NCBI GenBank assembly: GCA_022180565.1 | Contig: BQML01000033.1 | Location: 1-41,130 of the forward strand | Origin: Bacteroidia bacterium | GTDB lineage: Bacteria; Bacteroidota; Ignavibacteria; UBA10030 | DNA: 41,130 bases | Direction: 5' to 3' | Shown: one piece after another, positions 27,338 to 38,655 of the stretch | Numbering within the stretch: the stretch's first letter is position 1 | Layout: each line of letters begins with the position of its first letter | Position numbers and translations under genes: made by a program | The notes under the pieces: generated by a model | Databases searched by the model: none | Told to the model about the DNA's origin: nothing | The model's input: the letters and a program-made list of their open reading frames with translations, nothing else

Positions 27338-28830
27338 GTTTCAATCCACGCGCCCGCATGGGGCGCGACTGTTATGCAGGGGTCAGCAACGGCCGGCGAT
27401 ATCGTTTCAATCCACGCGCCCGCATGGGGCGCGACTCTGACAAAGGGACCAGTCGTCGTCACTACTCAAGTTTCAATCCACGCGCCCGCATGGGGCGCGA
27501 CACCTTCTGACCCGTGATCCGTTCGTCATCAATCTTGTTTCAATCCACGCGCCCGCATGGGGCGCGACTAATCTGTTGCATAGGTCATCCCCAAATTTGG
27601 TAGTTTCAATCCACGCGCCCGCATGGGGCGCGACCCAAGCTCAAGAGGGTTGCCCCGCGGGGTCGCATCGTTTCAATCCACGCGCCCGCATGGGGCGCGA
27701 CCTCCGTAACGATATGGCCATCACAAGGTCAACGGGGTTTCAATCCACGCGCCCGCATGGGGCGCGACAAAGGAGCTGGAGGAGGAAAGCAAAAAGACTT
27801 TTGTTTCAATCCACGCGCCCGCATGGGGCGCGACTTTCTGCACTTCCTGCTTCAGACGCAAATCTTTGTTTCAATCCACGCGCCCGCATGGGGCGCGACA
27901 TCACCGAAGCGAGTCAACGTGGGAAGAAAAAGGTTTCAATCCACGCGCCCGCATGGGGCGCGACGAGACTCTTTTCAAAGACCGAAATTCGCACCGGCGT
28001 TTCAATCCACGCGCCCGCATGGGGCGCGACCAAGCGAAAGCTCCCTCGAAGGACTGAGCTTCGGGTTTCAATCCACGCGCCCGCATGGGGCGCGACCGCT
28101 GACGACTTCGTCGGCAAGTAATTTGAGGAGGTTTCAATCCACGCGCCCGCATGGGGCGCGACCGTCAACTTATCGATGACCCGATCAAACTCAGCCCGTT
28201 TCAATCCACGCGCCCGCATGGGGCGCGACATCAGCACCGACGCTCCGATCCCGATAAACCCCTGTTTCAATCCACGCGCCCGCATGGGGCGCGACATCTG
28301 ATACGGATAGGCAAGGATATCCCAGGCATCGTTTCAATCCACGCGCCCGCATGGGGCGCGACCCCTCCAGATTGTCACCAGTTCCGTCACCGTAGAGTTT
28401 CAATCCACGCGCCCGCATGGGGCGCGACTATGCGTCACGGTTCAGGGGAAAGGGTCCAGCGTCGTTTCAATCCACGCGCCCGCATGGGGCGCGACGCTAT
28501 GGTGTAGGTGTTGCCCAGGTGCTCGATGCAGTTTCAATCCACGCGCCCGCATGGGGCGCGACTCCGTTTTGCCTCGATCGTCCGCTCTCCCTCCGGGTTT
28601 CAATCCACGCGCCCGCATGGGGCGCGACCGAAACATGAAGACAGAGTGAGCATCATTTACAGGTTTCAATCCACGCGCCCGCATGGGGCGCGACAGGAGA
28701 TCTCCAACCTTCGCCTGGTCCCGGGACAGGTTTCAATCCACGCGCCCGCATGGGGCGCGACCGCGGCCACAGTTGAGATAATTCCGACCAGAGGTGTTTC
28801 AATCCACGCGCCCGCATGGGGCGCGACTCA

Positions 28831-29028
<198 letters not shown>

Positions 29029-29223
29029 TCAGCAGCAACACGATATATCATGCTGTGCTCGTTTCAATCCACGCGCCCGCATGGGGCGCGACCAATCGCC
29101 GACGGAGCTGCATCACCAGGAAGCTCGTTTCAATCCACGCGCCCGCATGGGGCGCGACTGCCTGCTCCCGTTGCAGAAGGCTTACTATGAGGTTTCAATC
29201 CACGCGCCCGCATGGGGCGCGAC

Positions 29224-29257
29224 ACCAATATCGGAATCCTCCATCCAGCAATTCGCT
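29224..29257 (-). repeat. Duplicated spacer, copy 1 (29th from left)
   Basis: 34-nt spacer starting ACCAATATCGGAATCC and ending CAGCAATTCGCT. It is identical to the spacer at 29357-29390, with one unrelated spacer between them. Confidence 0.97.
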
Positions 29258-29356
29258 GTTTCAATCCACGCGCCCGCATGGGGCGCGACTCAACATCCCC
29301 GAACGTCGGGATACGGTCCGCGGCGTTTCAATCCACGCGCCCGCATGGGGCGCGAC

Positions 29357-29390
29357 ACCAATATCGGAATCCTCCATCCAGCAATTCGCT
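29357..29390 (-). repeat. Duplicated spacer, copy 2 (31st from left)
   Basis: Identical over all 34 nt to the spacer at 29224-29257. Confidence 0.97.
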
Positions 29391-30578
29391 GTTTCAATCC
29401 ACGCGCCCGCATGGGGCGCGACCAATCCAATGACGACCACAGACAGAGAGTTGAAGGTTTCAATCCACGCGCCCGCATGGGGCGCGACGAGAAGGAAGTC
29501 CCGCTTCTCATCCGGATCGTCGTTTCAATCCACGCGCCCGCATGGGGCGCGACCGTCGCAATGTCTTTCACCTGGATTGCATCAGTCGAGTTTCAATCCA
29601 CGCGCCCGCATGGGGCGCGACGTACGCTCTCCAGCGAGAAGTCCTTTGGATCGAGTTTCAATCCACGCGCCCGCATGGGGCGCGACTTTCGGGAATGGCG
29701 TTTTTTTTCACAAACTACAAGTTTCAATCCACGCGCCCGCATGGGGCGCGACCGAAATCAATGCCGATGTGATCATCGAAAAGCTGTTTCAATCCACGCG
29801 CCCGCATGGGGCGCGACTGTCGTGATGAGATCAATCTCCACGCCCTCCTCGTTTCAATCCACGCGCCCGCATGGGGCGCGACGAGACGACACAAAGGTCT
29901 TGCAATTCACCTTCTCGTTTCAATCCACGCGCCCGCATGGGGCGCGACCATTGTTCAGAGTTATTCACGGCGACGTGAGAGAGTTTCAATCCACGCGCCC
30001 GCATGGGGCGCGACAATGTATCTGCGTGTGTATTGCGGGGGCACGCTGAGTTTCAATCCACGCGCCCGCATGGGGCGCGACGGGTCTACACGACGACGAT
30101 CGTCTTCCCTGTCAAGTTTCAATCCACGCGCCCGCATGGGGCGCGACTATACACAACCTTTCGGCTGTCATCAGCAAGCTCGTTTCAATCCACGCGCCCG
30201 CATGGGGCGCGACACAAAAGAGCGACAATTCCGGCGACCAACATACAGTTTCAATCCACGCGCCCGCATGGGGCGCGACGGTCTTTACAAATAAAAACTC
30301 AGGAGGTTTGCAATGTTTCAATCCACGCGCCCGCATGGGGCGCGACCCGCGGGGAGCTTTCCCTGATTCTTCGTCACGTAGTTTCAATCCACGCGCCCGC
30401 ATGGGGCGCGACGATGGCCGCGATTTCGGGGTCATCCACTATTTTGTTTCAATCCACGCGCCCGCATGGGGCGCGACCATTAACCCCACCTGACCCGCCG
30501 TCATGCGCTGAGGTTTCAATCCACGCGCCCGCATGGGGCGCGACCCATCATGCCTTACCGTAATGGAGATCTCCGCAA

Positions 30579-30610
30579 GTTTCAATCCACGCGCCCGCAT
30601 GAGGCGCGAC
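30579..30610 (-). repeat. Single variant CRISPR repeat
   Basis: The 50th repeat from the left reads CATGAGGCGCGAC where all others read CATGGGGCGCGAC. The G-to-A change lies at the loop/stem boundary of the hairpin and may weaken one closing base pair. Confidence 0.95.
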
Positions 30611-33324
30611 TCTCTCGGCACAAAGCCTCAGCTAGATTCACTGGTTTCAATCCACGCGCCCGCATGGGGCGCGACCAGATAGGGAACGGGCTGACGTACG
30701 AGCAGAGGAAGTTTCAATCCACGCGCCCGCATGGGGCGCGACACCGTCGTCAATTAAATTCGCTTTCGCCATGATGGTTTCAATCCACGCGCCCGCATGG
30801 GGCGCGACGTTTGATATGATCCCGTCGAGCGTCAATGTGTTGTTTCAATCCACGCGCCCGCATGGGGCGCGACATGAACGCCGCCATGATCAGCGCCAGA
30901 TTTCTCAGTTTCAATCCACGCGCCCGCATGGGGCGCGACACCAAAGCCCCACAAGTCCGAACGCTGCACTGCCGTTTCAATCCACGCGCCCGCATGGGGC
31001 GCGACAAAACGTCCGGCGGAGATCGTGAAGCGTCGTGTCGTTTCAATCCACGCGCCCGCATGGGGCGCGACCCGGCTTCAGTCGATGACTCCGGGCAACG
31101 GGAACGTTTCAATCCACGCGCCCGCATGGGGCGCGACGAATGGCCGCCACCAAGAAACTCACCGGTGCCAGGTTTCAATCCACGCGCCCGCATGGGGCGC
31201 GACGATCTTGTAGACGACATATATGCCTATGATCCGAGTTTCAATCCACGCGCCCGCATGGGGCGCGACAGCCCGACACCGTCCGGAAGATATGCAACGA
31301 CACGTTTCAATCCACGCGCCCGCATGGGGCGCGACCAGTTTCCGACGACGTGCGGCGAATGCGGTCGGGGTTTCAATCCACGCGCCCGCATGGGGCGCGA
31401 CGTCGGGCTCTATGTGTGCGAGCTATGCGAAGAGGTTTCAATCCACGCGCCCGCATGGGGCGCGACCTCTCACAAACAAAAGGACTCTCGACGATGGACG
31501 AGTTTCAATCCACGCGCCCGCATGGGGCGCGACGAGAGCTTCTCGTTCTCGACGATCTTGCGATAGGCGTTTCAATCCACGCGCCCGCATGGGGCGCGAC
31601 ATGCTGAAGCAACGTCTACGGAGGTTGTGTCTAGCGTTTCAATCCACGCGCCCGCATGGGGCGCGACAGGATCCCTTTCTTCATACCACCACCTCCGGCA
31701 CGTTTCAATCCACGCGCCCGCATGGGGCGCGACCACCTACGGTTTTCCTCTCAATCGCAAGTCTTGGGTTTCAATCCACGCGCCCGCATGGGGCGCGACC
31801 TCCAGCTTTACCCCACTCCTGTATCGTTTTCCGGTTTCAATCCACGCGCCCGCATGGGGCGCGACCGCAATGACGAACCGCCGTTTCTGTTTAATCGAAG
31901 TTTCAATCCACGCGCCCGCATGGGGCGCGACAAGAAGCGGCAGTTCTTTTTGCCGGGACGTTACTCGTTTCAATCCACGCGCCCGCATGGGGCGCGACCT
32001 CACGATATCCGCGTTACTCAAACCCGGAACGTGTTTCAATCCACGCGCCCGCATGGGGCGCGACTTGCTATCCGCCGCAGACCGACCGAGCAAAAACGGT
32101 TTCAATCCACGCGCCCGCATGGGGCGCGACCGACTTTGATCCAGAACGTCTCGCCCTGATTATCGTTTCAATCCACGCGCCCGCATGGGGCGCGACAACG
32201 TTTCGCGCGATAAGGCGGATGCCGAAAACAGTTTCAATCCACGCGCCCGCATGGGGCGCGACGGTCGGAAGGTCGGGAGAAATTCCTTACACGGGAAGTT
32301 TCAATCCACGCGCCCGCATGGGGCGCGACGGCAAGCCGGGGAGTTTAATTCGCATCCCGTTCAGTTTCAATCCACGCGCCCGCATGGGGCGCGACGGTTA
32401 CTATCGAGGGGGCTAATGTCCACCTACCCGTTTCAATCCACGCGCCCGCATGGGGCGCGACGAGAGCGAATGTTGTAAAGTCCCGCGGTACCTTGGTTTC
32501 AATCCACGCGCCCGCATGGGGCGCGACTAACAAAATCAATGCCAAACAAAAGTAAGGTCAAGTTTCAATCCACGCGCCCGCATGGGGCGCGACCTTGCTC
32601 TACGGCGGCTCGATCTCCTTCAAGAGGTTTCAATCCACGCGCCCGCATGGGGCGCGACAGGTTGCCGTGATGACCTGAATATTCCTTACCTGGTTTCAAT
32701 CCACGCGCCCGCATGGGGCGCGACCTCGGTCCCCTTCCTCACTGCAATGCTGATGGATTGTTTCAATCCACGCGCCCGCATGGGGCGCGACGTGTGAACG
32801 AAATTGAGATAAGACGGCCCAACACGTTTCAATCCACGCGCCCGCATGGGGCGCGACCGGGACACAGCCGACCGTCGCCGGGCTCTTCACGTTTCAATCC
32901 ACGCGCCCGCATGGGGCGCGACACGATCTTGCGATAGGCGAGAAGTTGTGAGTCCGTGTTTCAATCCACGCGCCCGCATGGGGCGCGACTCTCTTGTTTC
33001 CACCTTCTCGTTGTCCGCCCCTGGTTTCAATCCACGCGCCCGCATGGGGCGCGACCAGCGCTTGGAACCGGCGAGAGCGCCGGGAGTTTGTTTCAATCCA
33101 CGCGCCCGCATGGGGCGCGACAGTTGCGAAGCCGTTCGTGTTGCGCTTCACGTCGTTTCAATCCACGCGCCCGCATGGGGCGCGACCAGGAACACGGGCA
33201 ACTGGAACACGGGCTACAGGTTTCAATCCACGCGCCCGCATGGGGCGCGACGTTCCCGCTTCATGGCGCCCACCACCGGGTTGTTGTTTCAATCCACGCG
33301 CCCGCATGGGGCGCGACACTTTCA

Positions 33325-33453
<129 letters not shown>

Positions 33454-36361
33454 TTATCGAAGCTCGTAAGTAGGCTTTTCTTTTGGTTTCAATCCACGCG
33501 CCCGCATGGGGCGCGACCAATTCTCATGTTCGCCTTCAATACCTGCGCTGAGTTTCAATCCACGCGCCCGCATGGGGCGCGACATTGCCCGTCTAATGCG
33601 CTCTAATAGCGATTTTGTTTCAATCCACGCGCCCGCATGGGGCGCGACCCGTAGTTTGATTGCAGGATTGCAATGGCTTTCGTGTTTCAATCCACGCGCC
33701 CGCATGGGGCGCGACTTCGATCCCTGCTCCCTCAACTTGACCCCGGACAAGTTTCAATCCACGCGCCCGCATGGGGCGCGACGAAAGAGTCGAGTATAGC
33801 TCGTGGTCTGCAAACGTGTTTCAATCCACGCGCCCGCATGGGGCGCGACTCTCCGTCTCCAGAGAAAACAATACTTGTCCGGTGTTTCAATCCACGCGCC
33901 CGCATGGGGCGCGACAAAGAGCGATTGGACTTACTCGCAGAGAAGCAGGGTTTCAATCCACGCGCCCGCATGGGGCGCGACATTTCAGGATCAAGGTTCA
34001 GGAGTTGGGGACGAAGGTTTCAATCCACGCGCCCGCATGGGGCGCGACTGCTTCTCGTTATCTGGGGGTGGGGGTATTTCCTTGTTTCAATCCACGCGCC
34101 CGCATGGGGCGCGACTGCACTCAAAGGTGTTTCACAAGGCATTGCTGTTGTTTCAATCCACGCGCCCGCATGGGGCGCGACCAATGGCTTGTGTTCCTCG
34201 TGTACAAGTTCGACTGTTTCAATCCACGCGCCCGCATGGGGCGCGACCCCACGCCTGTTGTAGCCCATCATCCAAATACGTGTTTCAATCCACGCGCCCG
34301 CATGGGGCGCGACTCGTTACCGACAAACGCTGTAGATGTCTTGTTCCGTTTCAATCCACGCGCCCGCATGGGGCGCGACCAAAGCACTCCAAAGCGCGCG
34401 ACTTCTTGACGTTGTTTCAATCCACGCGCCCGCATGGGGCGCGACCATCAAGTTACAACAAGCCCCGTTGCATAAAGTCGTTTCAATCCACGCGCCCGCA
34501 TGGGGCGCGACTGTAGGGCGGGTACTTGATCTCGACGTGTACCGGTTTCAATCCACGCGCCCGCATGGGGCGCGACCACTTTTCCTCGTGGCAAAGCGGA
34601 GCCGACCGGTGTTTCAATCCACGCGCCCGCATGGGGCGCGACTCAATAGCCGATCCACCGCGCGTTTGAGAGAGTTGTTTCAATCCACGCGCCCGCATGG
34701 GGCGCGACCCCAATGCCTACAGACTTGGGTTATCATTCCTTGTTTCAATCCACGCGCCCGCATGGGGCGCGACAGGCGGTGAGGCCCGATACGGTCATCG
34801 AGGAGGAGTTTCAATCCACGCGCCCGCATGGGGCGCGACGGTAATGTGAAGCGTGTCTCCGACGGAAAGTTCTGTTTCAATCCACGCGCCCGCATGGGGC
34901 GCGACTTCGTCCCGTCCAACGTCATATACTCCCCACCGGAGGTTTCAATCCACGCGCCCGCATGGGGCGCGACTATCACGACGCTGTTTTCAGCCGAGGA
35001 CTACACGTTTCAATCCACGCGCCCGCATGGGGCGCGACGTTCAATTTTTTTTTATCGAACTGCGTAAATTCCAGTTTCAATCCACGCGCCCGCATGGGGC
35101 GCGACCGGTATCCTGCGCTTCTTGAAGGATTCCAAGCGCGTTTCAATCCACGCGCCCGCATGGGGCGCGACCTGTCTTATGGAGAGAAGATACTAGAGTC
35201 TCATCGTTTCAATCCACGCGCCCGCATGGGGCGCGACATAACACCTCGTTCCTCTCATCGTCAATCTGCCTGTTTCAATCCACGCGCCCGCATGGGGCGC
35301 GACAGTTTGTTGCCCGGAGTCATTACGAGCCATTCGGGTTTCAATCCACGCGCCCGCATGGGGCGCGACCGCCGAGGCAAAAAAGGGAAAGGCTTACGCC
35401 GAGTTTCAATCCACGCGCCCGCATGGGGCGCGACGGAAACAGGAACCGAGGAGGACATCTAATGGGAGCGTTTCAATCCACGCGCCCGCATGGGGCGCGA
35501 CATTAGTACAAATACTTCTCGACGTTTTTGTATATGTTTCAATCCACGCGCCCGCATGGGGCGCGACCTTAAGAACTTCTTTAAGGTCATTGACAAGGAC
35601 GGGTTTCAATCCACGCGCCCGCATGGGGCGCGACGGCGCAATTTGGGCTTATTGGGGAGGTGCAAAATGTTTCAATCCACGCGCCCGCATGGGGCGCGAC
35701 GCGCCAGAACAGATGAAAAGGTGGATGCTGTTTTGTTTCAATCCACGCGCCCGCATGGGGCGCGACCGTTTCCTTGTTGCTTTTCCAGTTGAGTCAATGT
35801 CGTTTCAATCCACGCGCCCGCATGGGGCGCGACAGACTTTCAGATACAAACCGCCCTTCTCCTCCCTGTTTCAATCCACGCGCCCGCATGGGGCGCGACG
35901 CCAACGACATCTGTAATTGGCGAAGGTAAGATTGTTTCAATCCACGCGCCCGCATGGGGCGCGACTTCGTCTCAAAGGCAACCCATCCATCCTCTACCCG
36001 TTTCAATCCACGCGCCCGCATGGGGCGCGACCAGCGGCCAGGCCAATGCCGGCAGGCAGGAAAATGTTTCAATCCACGCGCCCGCATGGGGCGCGACGGT
36101 TCTCAGGGTGACGCCGAAGCGGGTCACCATTGTTTCAATCCACGCGCCCGCATGGGGCGCGACGTGGCAGCGCCGGCGTAGCCGTCCTGCATGAGGCGTT
36201 TCAATCCACGCGCCCGCATGGGGCGCGACCATTTGATATGATCCCGTTGAGCGTCAAGGTGTCGTTTCAATCCACGCGCCCGCATGGGGCGCGACTTCAT
36301 GGCTTACGGCTGAAGTAACGAATCCAGATGTTTCAATCCACGCGCCCGCATGGGGCGCGAC

Positions 36362-36531
36362 TGTTATCTCCTAAACCCCAATAATATTCGGCCGTTCATG
36401 CATTGTTTCCGCCATGCCCGACAATCCGGCACTGAGCAATCCATACAGAACCGCATATCTTCGATTTCACCCTGTTTTCATCAATCTAACCCCCTAGCGT
36501 TCTTATGTACTCTTCGATTAGCGAGCCGCAT
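36362..36531 (-). promoter_or_regulatory. CRISPR leader
   Basis: 170 bp between the newest repeat and the cas2 stop, richer in A/T than the repeats and without a gene. Orientation of the repeats and the adjacent cas2 make this the leader, the place where new spacers are inserted and from which pre-crRNA is transcribed leftward. A TATTAT (minus strand, 36381-36386) about 20 bp before the first repeat could be a -10 box, but no good -35 is spaced correctly. I cannot identify an IHF site with confidence. Confidence 0.75.
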
Positions 36532-36822
36532 TCAGAGAATCATCGGATCCTCAAGGTCTGTCAGCCCCACTTTCCCATGATGCTCAACCCGCCTTCGCCA
36601 ATTCGACCCAAGAAAGTAAAAACGCAGACTGTCTTCGTCGGAGTTGTATATTGAAAGCAACCTGTCCTTCAATACCTCCCACTGAACCGGATCAACATTG
36701 CATTCAAAGACGGAATTCTGAACCCTCAACCCGAAATCAACACACGTCTCTGCGATCTTCCTCAACCTGTGCACACCTGCCGGTGTCTTGGTGGAAACAT
36801 CATAACTCACAAGAATCATCAT
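36532..36822 (-). CDS. cas2: CRISPR-associated endonuclease Cas2
   Basis: 96-residue ferredoxin-fold protein that bridges two Cas1 dimers in the spacer-integration complex. The first strand MMILVSYDVS with the conserved aspartate (D8) is diagnostic. The middle QNSVFECNVDPVQWEVLKDRL and the late LRFYFLGSNWRRRVEHHG match type I-C Cas2 proteins. The start is the ATG at 36822, with a second ATG immediately after it; either may be used. It begins 7 bp after the cas1 stop, so it is co-transcribed. It is the last cas gene before the leader. Confidence 0.97.
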   Translation of the reverse strand: MMILVSYDVSTKTPAGVHRLRKIAETCVDFGLRVQNSVFECNVDPVQWEVLKDRLLSIYNSDEDSLRFYFLGSNWRRRVEHHGKVGLTDLEDPMIL

Positions 36823-36829
36823 CGTCGGC

Positions 36830-37858
36830 TCATTTCAAATAGAATGGCGGATACTCTGGAATATCACCGCGAACATACCGTGCCATGAGCTGGGCTTGCA
36901 CATGCGGAAGGAGACCCACGGTCATTTTTTCACCAAGAAACGGATGAGTAATTTCTTCCTGCTTCCTCTTTTGATATGCCGTGATCACGGTCTTGCGAGC
37001 TTCATCGGTCATCCGTACTTCCCCTGATTCCCGAATCTCAAAGTCTCTCCTGGTTAATTGTTTTAGGTTGATGAGATTGAGCATGACTCGGTCACCCAGG
37101 TAAGCCCGAAACTCCTCCATGATATCCAGTGCAAGGCTGGGTCTCCCCGACCTGAGTTGGTGCAGGAATCCAACCTGCGGATCAAGACCAACAGTCTCCA
37201 GCGCGGACCGCACGTCGTTGGCGAGAATGGCATAGAGGAACGAAAGCAACGCGTTCGCCGGATCGAGTGGTGGTCGCTTGGTCCTCTTCGTAAAAGCAAA
37301 GTCCACGCCCTGCGAGGTGATGAGCGATGAGAGTGTTCCAAAGTACGCCGAGGCGCATTCTCCCTCGATTCCTCTGAGTCTGTCAAGTGTCTCGACACTT
37401 TGGATTTCTGCCAGACGATCCCCCAACCGGCGGGCGACTGTGACTACGTCGTCTGTGCTCATGTCAGGATGGTTGCGCTGATGTCGGAGGAGGAGATTCC
37501 GATAGTTGGCAACCTTCGCTGCAATGATCGGCCGGGCAATCTTCAGGGATTCGACTTCGATGTCCGCAATGGCGTACTGTGCTTTGCGGAGCAGAACGTT
37601 GCCCTGCTGGGCACCCTCCACACGGGCAAGGAACTTCCCGGTTTCCGAGAGGAAGCTGACCCCGACATTGTTCTCTGCGCAAAACGCCATCAGTGCCGGT
37701 GTCATGGGTTTGAATCCAAAACATACTATGTTTTCAATGGCGTGAATCGGCGCCTGAAAGATCTTCTTATGGCCGATTTCCACGACAAACGTCTCTCGCT
37801 CTTTTGAGAGATACGCGTCCTCTGTAGTGATGTAGAGAGTGTTGAGATGCTTCTTCAT
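36830..37858 (-). CDS. cas1: CRISPR-associated endonuclease/integrase Cas1 (type I-C)
   Basis: 342-residue metal-dependent integrase that inserts new spacers with Cas2. The N-terminal beta domain (MKKHLNTLYITTEDAYLSKE) and the length match the I-C branch. Active-site residues are intact: E165 in GIEGECAS, H233 in GFLHQLRSG, and D245/E248 in SLALDIMEEFR. The C-terminal part (GLLPHVQAQLMARYVRGDIPEYPPF) is typical of I-C Cas1. The gene begins 10 bp after the cas4 stop. The Shine-Dalgarno is weak, so coupling to cas4 translation is likely. Together with the 136-spacer array this suggests active adaptation, at least until recently. Confidence 0.98.
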   Translation of the reverse strand: MKKHLNTLYITTEDAYLSKERETFVVEIGHKKIFQAPIHAIENIVCFGFKPMTPALMAFCAENNVGVSFLSETGKFLARVEGAQQGNVLLRKAQYAIADIEVESLKIARPIIAAKVANYRNLLLRHQRNHPDMSTDDVVTVARRLGDRLAEIQSVETLDRLRGIEGECASAYFGTLSSLITSQGVDFAFTKRTKRPPLDPANALLSFLYAILANDVRSALETVGLDPQVGFLHQLRSGRPSLALDIMEEFRAYLGDRVMLNLINLKQLTRRDFEIRESGEVRMTDEARKTVITAYQKRKQEEITHPFLGEKMTVGLLPHVQAQLMARYVRGDIPEYPPFYLK

Positions 37859-37868
37859 ATGGATTGAT

Positions 37869-38492
37869 TCACGTCCGATACAGGGAAACCATGTAACTTG
37901 CGAGTTTTGGCTTGTTCATTGCCTTAGGCTGGCAGATGTCCGCCAACGAACATCGTGCGCACTTCTTTTGATATTGGGCCTGCGGCACTTCCTTACGAGA
38001 AACGAGGTCGTGAACGGCAGCAATAACCTCTTCGGTCCGTTTCCGCAGTTGGTCGCCAATCTCCACCTGCACCCGCCGTCGTATTCTTCCGTAGAAGAAC
38101 GCCCCGCGTCGAATCCTAGCGTTGAGCATTTCCTCCAAACACAGCGCTTGCGCGCAGAGCTGCACCTCGTCGCTGCTGTCGTGTTTCGGCTGACCGGCTT
38201 TGAACTCGACGGGGAGAATTTCGATTCCTTCGCCCGCTTTGTGGAACTCGACAACATCGCATTTGCCGGCCAAGCCGAGACGGGACGAATGAATCTTCAG
38301 TGCCCGAACTGTCTTCACTGCGCCGCGTGTCTCGTACGTATCCGTATCAACCTTCTCGTGCAAAATGTTGCCACGAACGGTGAGGACGTTGTCGCGCCAT
38401 ACATCATCCACGTGAATGAGTGCACATTGACGTGGGCAGAAGACGTAGTGCTGAAGCGCGCTGAGCTGAATGAAGTTGTCTTCAGTGAACAT
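37869..38492 (-). CDS. cas4: CRISPR-associated exonuclease Cas4 (type I-C)
   Basis: 207-residue RecB-like Fe-S nuclease that trims prespacers and selects the PAM with Cas1-Cas2. C19 in the segment YVFCPRQCALIHVDDVW and the C-terminal trio in KKCARCSLADICQPK can form the four-cysteine cluster. The nuclease core shows D79 (GKCDVVEF), then E96 and K98 (LPVEFKAGQPK). I start at the ATG at 38492 (MFTEDNFIQLSALQH), as in typical Cas4 proteins, with GGGAG 9 nt upstream; the frame is also open to an ATG at 38525, which would add 11 residues. A 163-bp gap to cas3 is the only long spacer in the cas operon and contains no gene. Confidence 0.96.
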   Translation of the reverse strand: MFTEDNFIQLSALQHYVFCPRQCALIHVDDVWRDNVLTVRGNILHEKVDTDTYETRGAVKTVRALKIHSSRLGLAGKCDVVEFHKAGEGIEILPVEFKAGQPKHDSSDEVQLCAQALCLEEMLNARIRRGAFFYGRIRRRVQVEIGDQLRKRTEEVIAAVHDLVSRKEVPQAQYQKKCARCSLADICQPKAMNKPKLASYMVSLYRT

Positions 38493-38655
38493 CCCCGCGG
38501 TCTCCCGCCCCGGATTCTCAAGCATACAAGGCTGACTCCCAAACGATTTGCGACCCCCTGCACAGTGCTGGAACGCCAGACACTACCAAGTGGGATAAGT
38601 GCACGGGCGCGCATCAGGTTGTGCGCGGCCCACTAGTCGCGCTCGAATTGATTTC

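Noticed and set aside
31467-31568. Shared TCTCGACGAT in two adjacent spacers
   Set aside because: Ten nucleotides at different offsets; within chance for 136 spacers, unlike the 17-nt overlap reported above.
36350-36580. 76-codon plus-strand frame over the leader
   Set aside because: It begins inside the last repeat and runs antisense into cas2; no coding signs.
38493-38655. Possible remnant of cas5, cas8 or cas7 between cas3 and cas4
   Set aside because: The 163 bp has no readable fragment of these genes in any frame.
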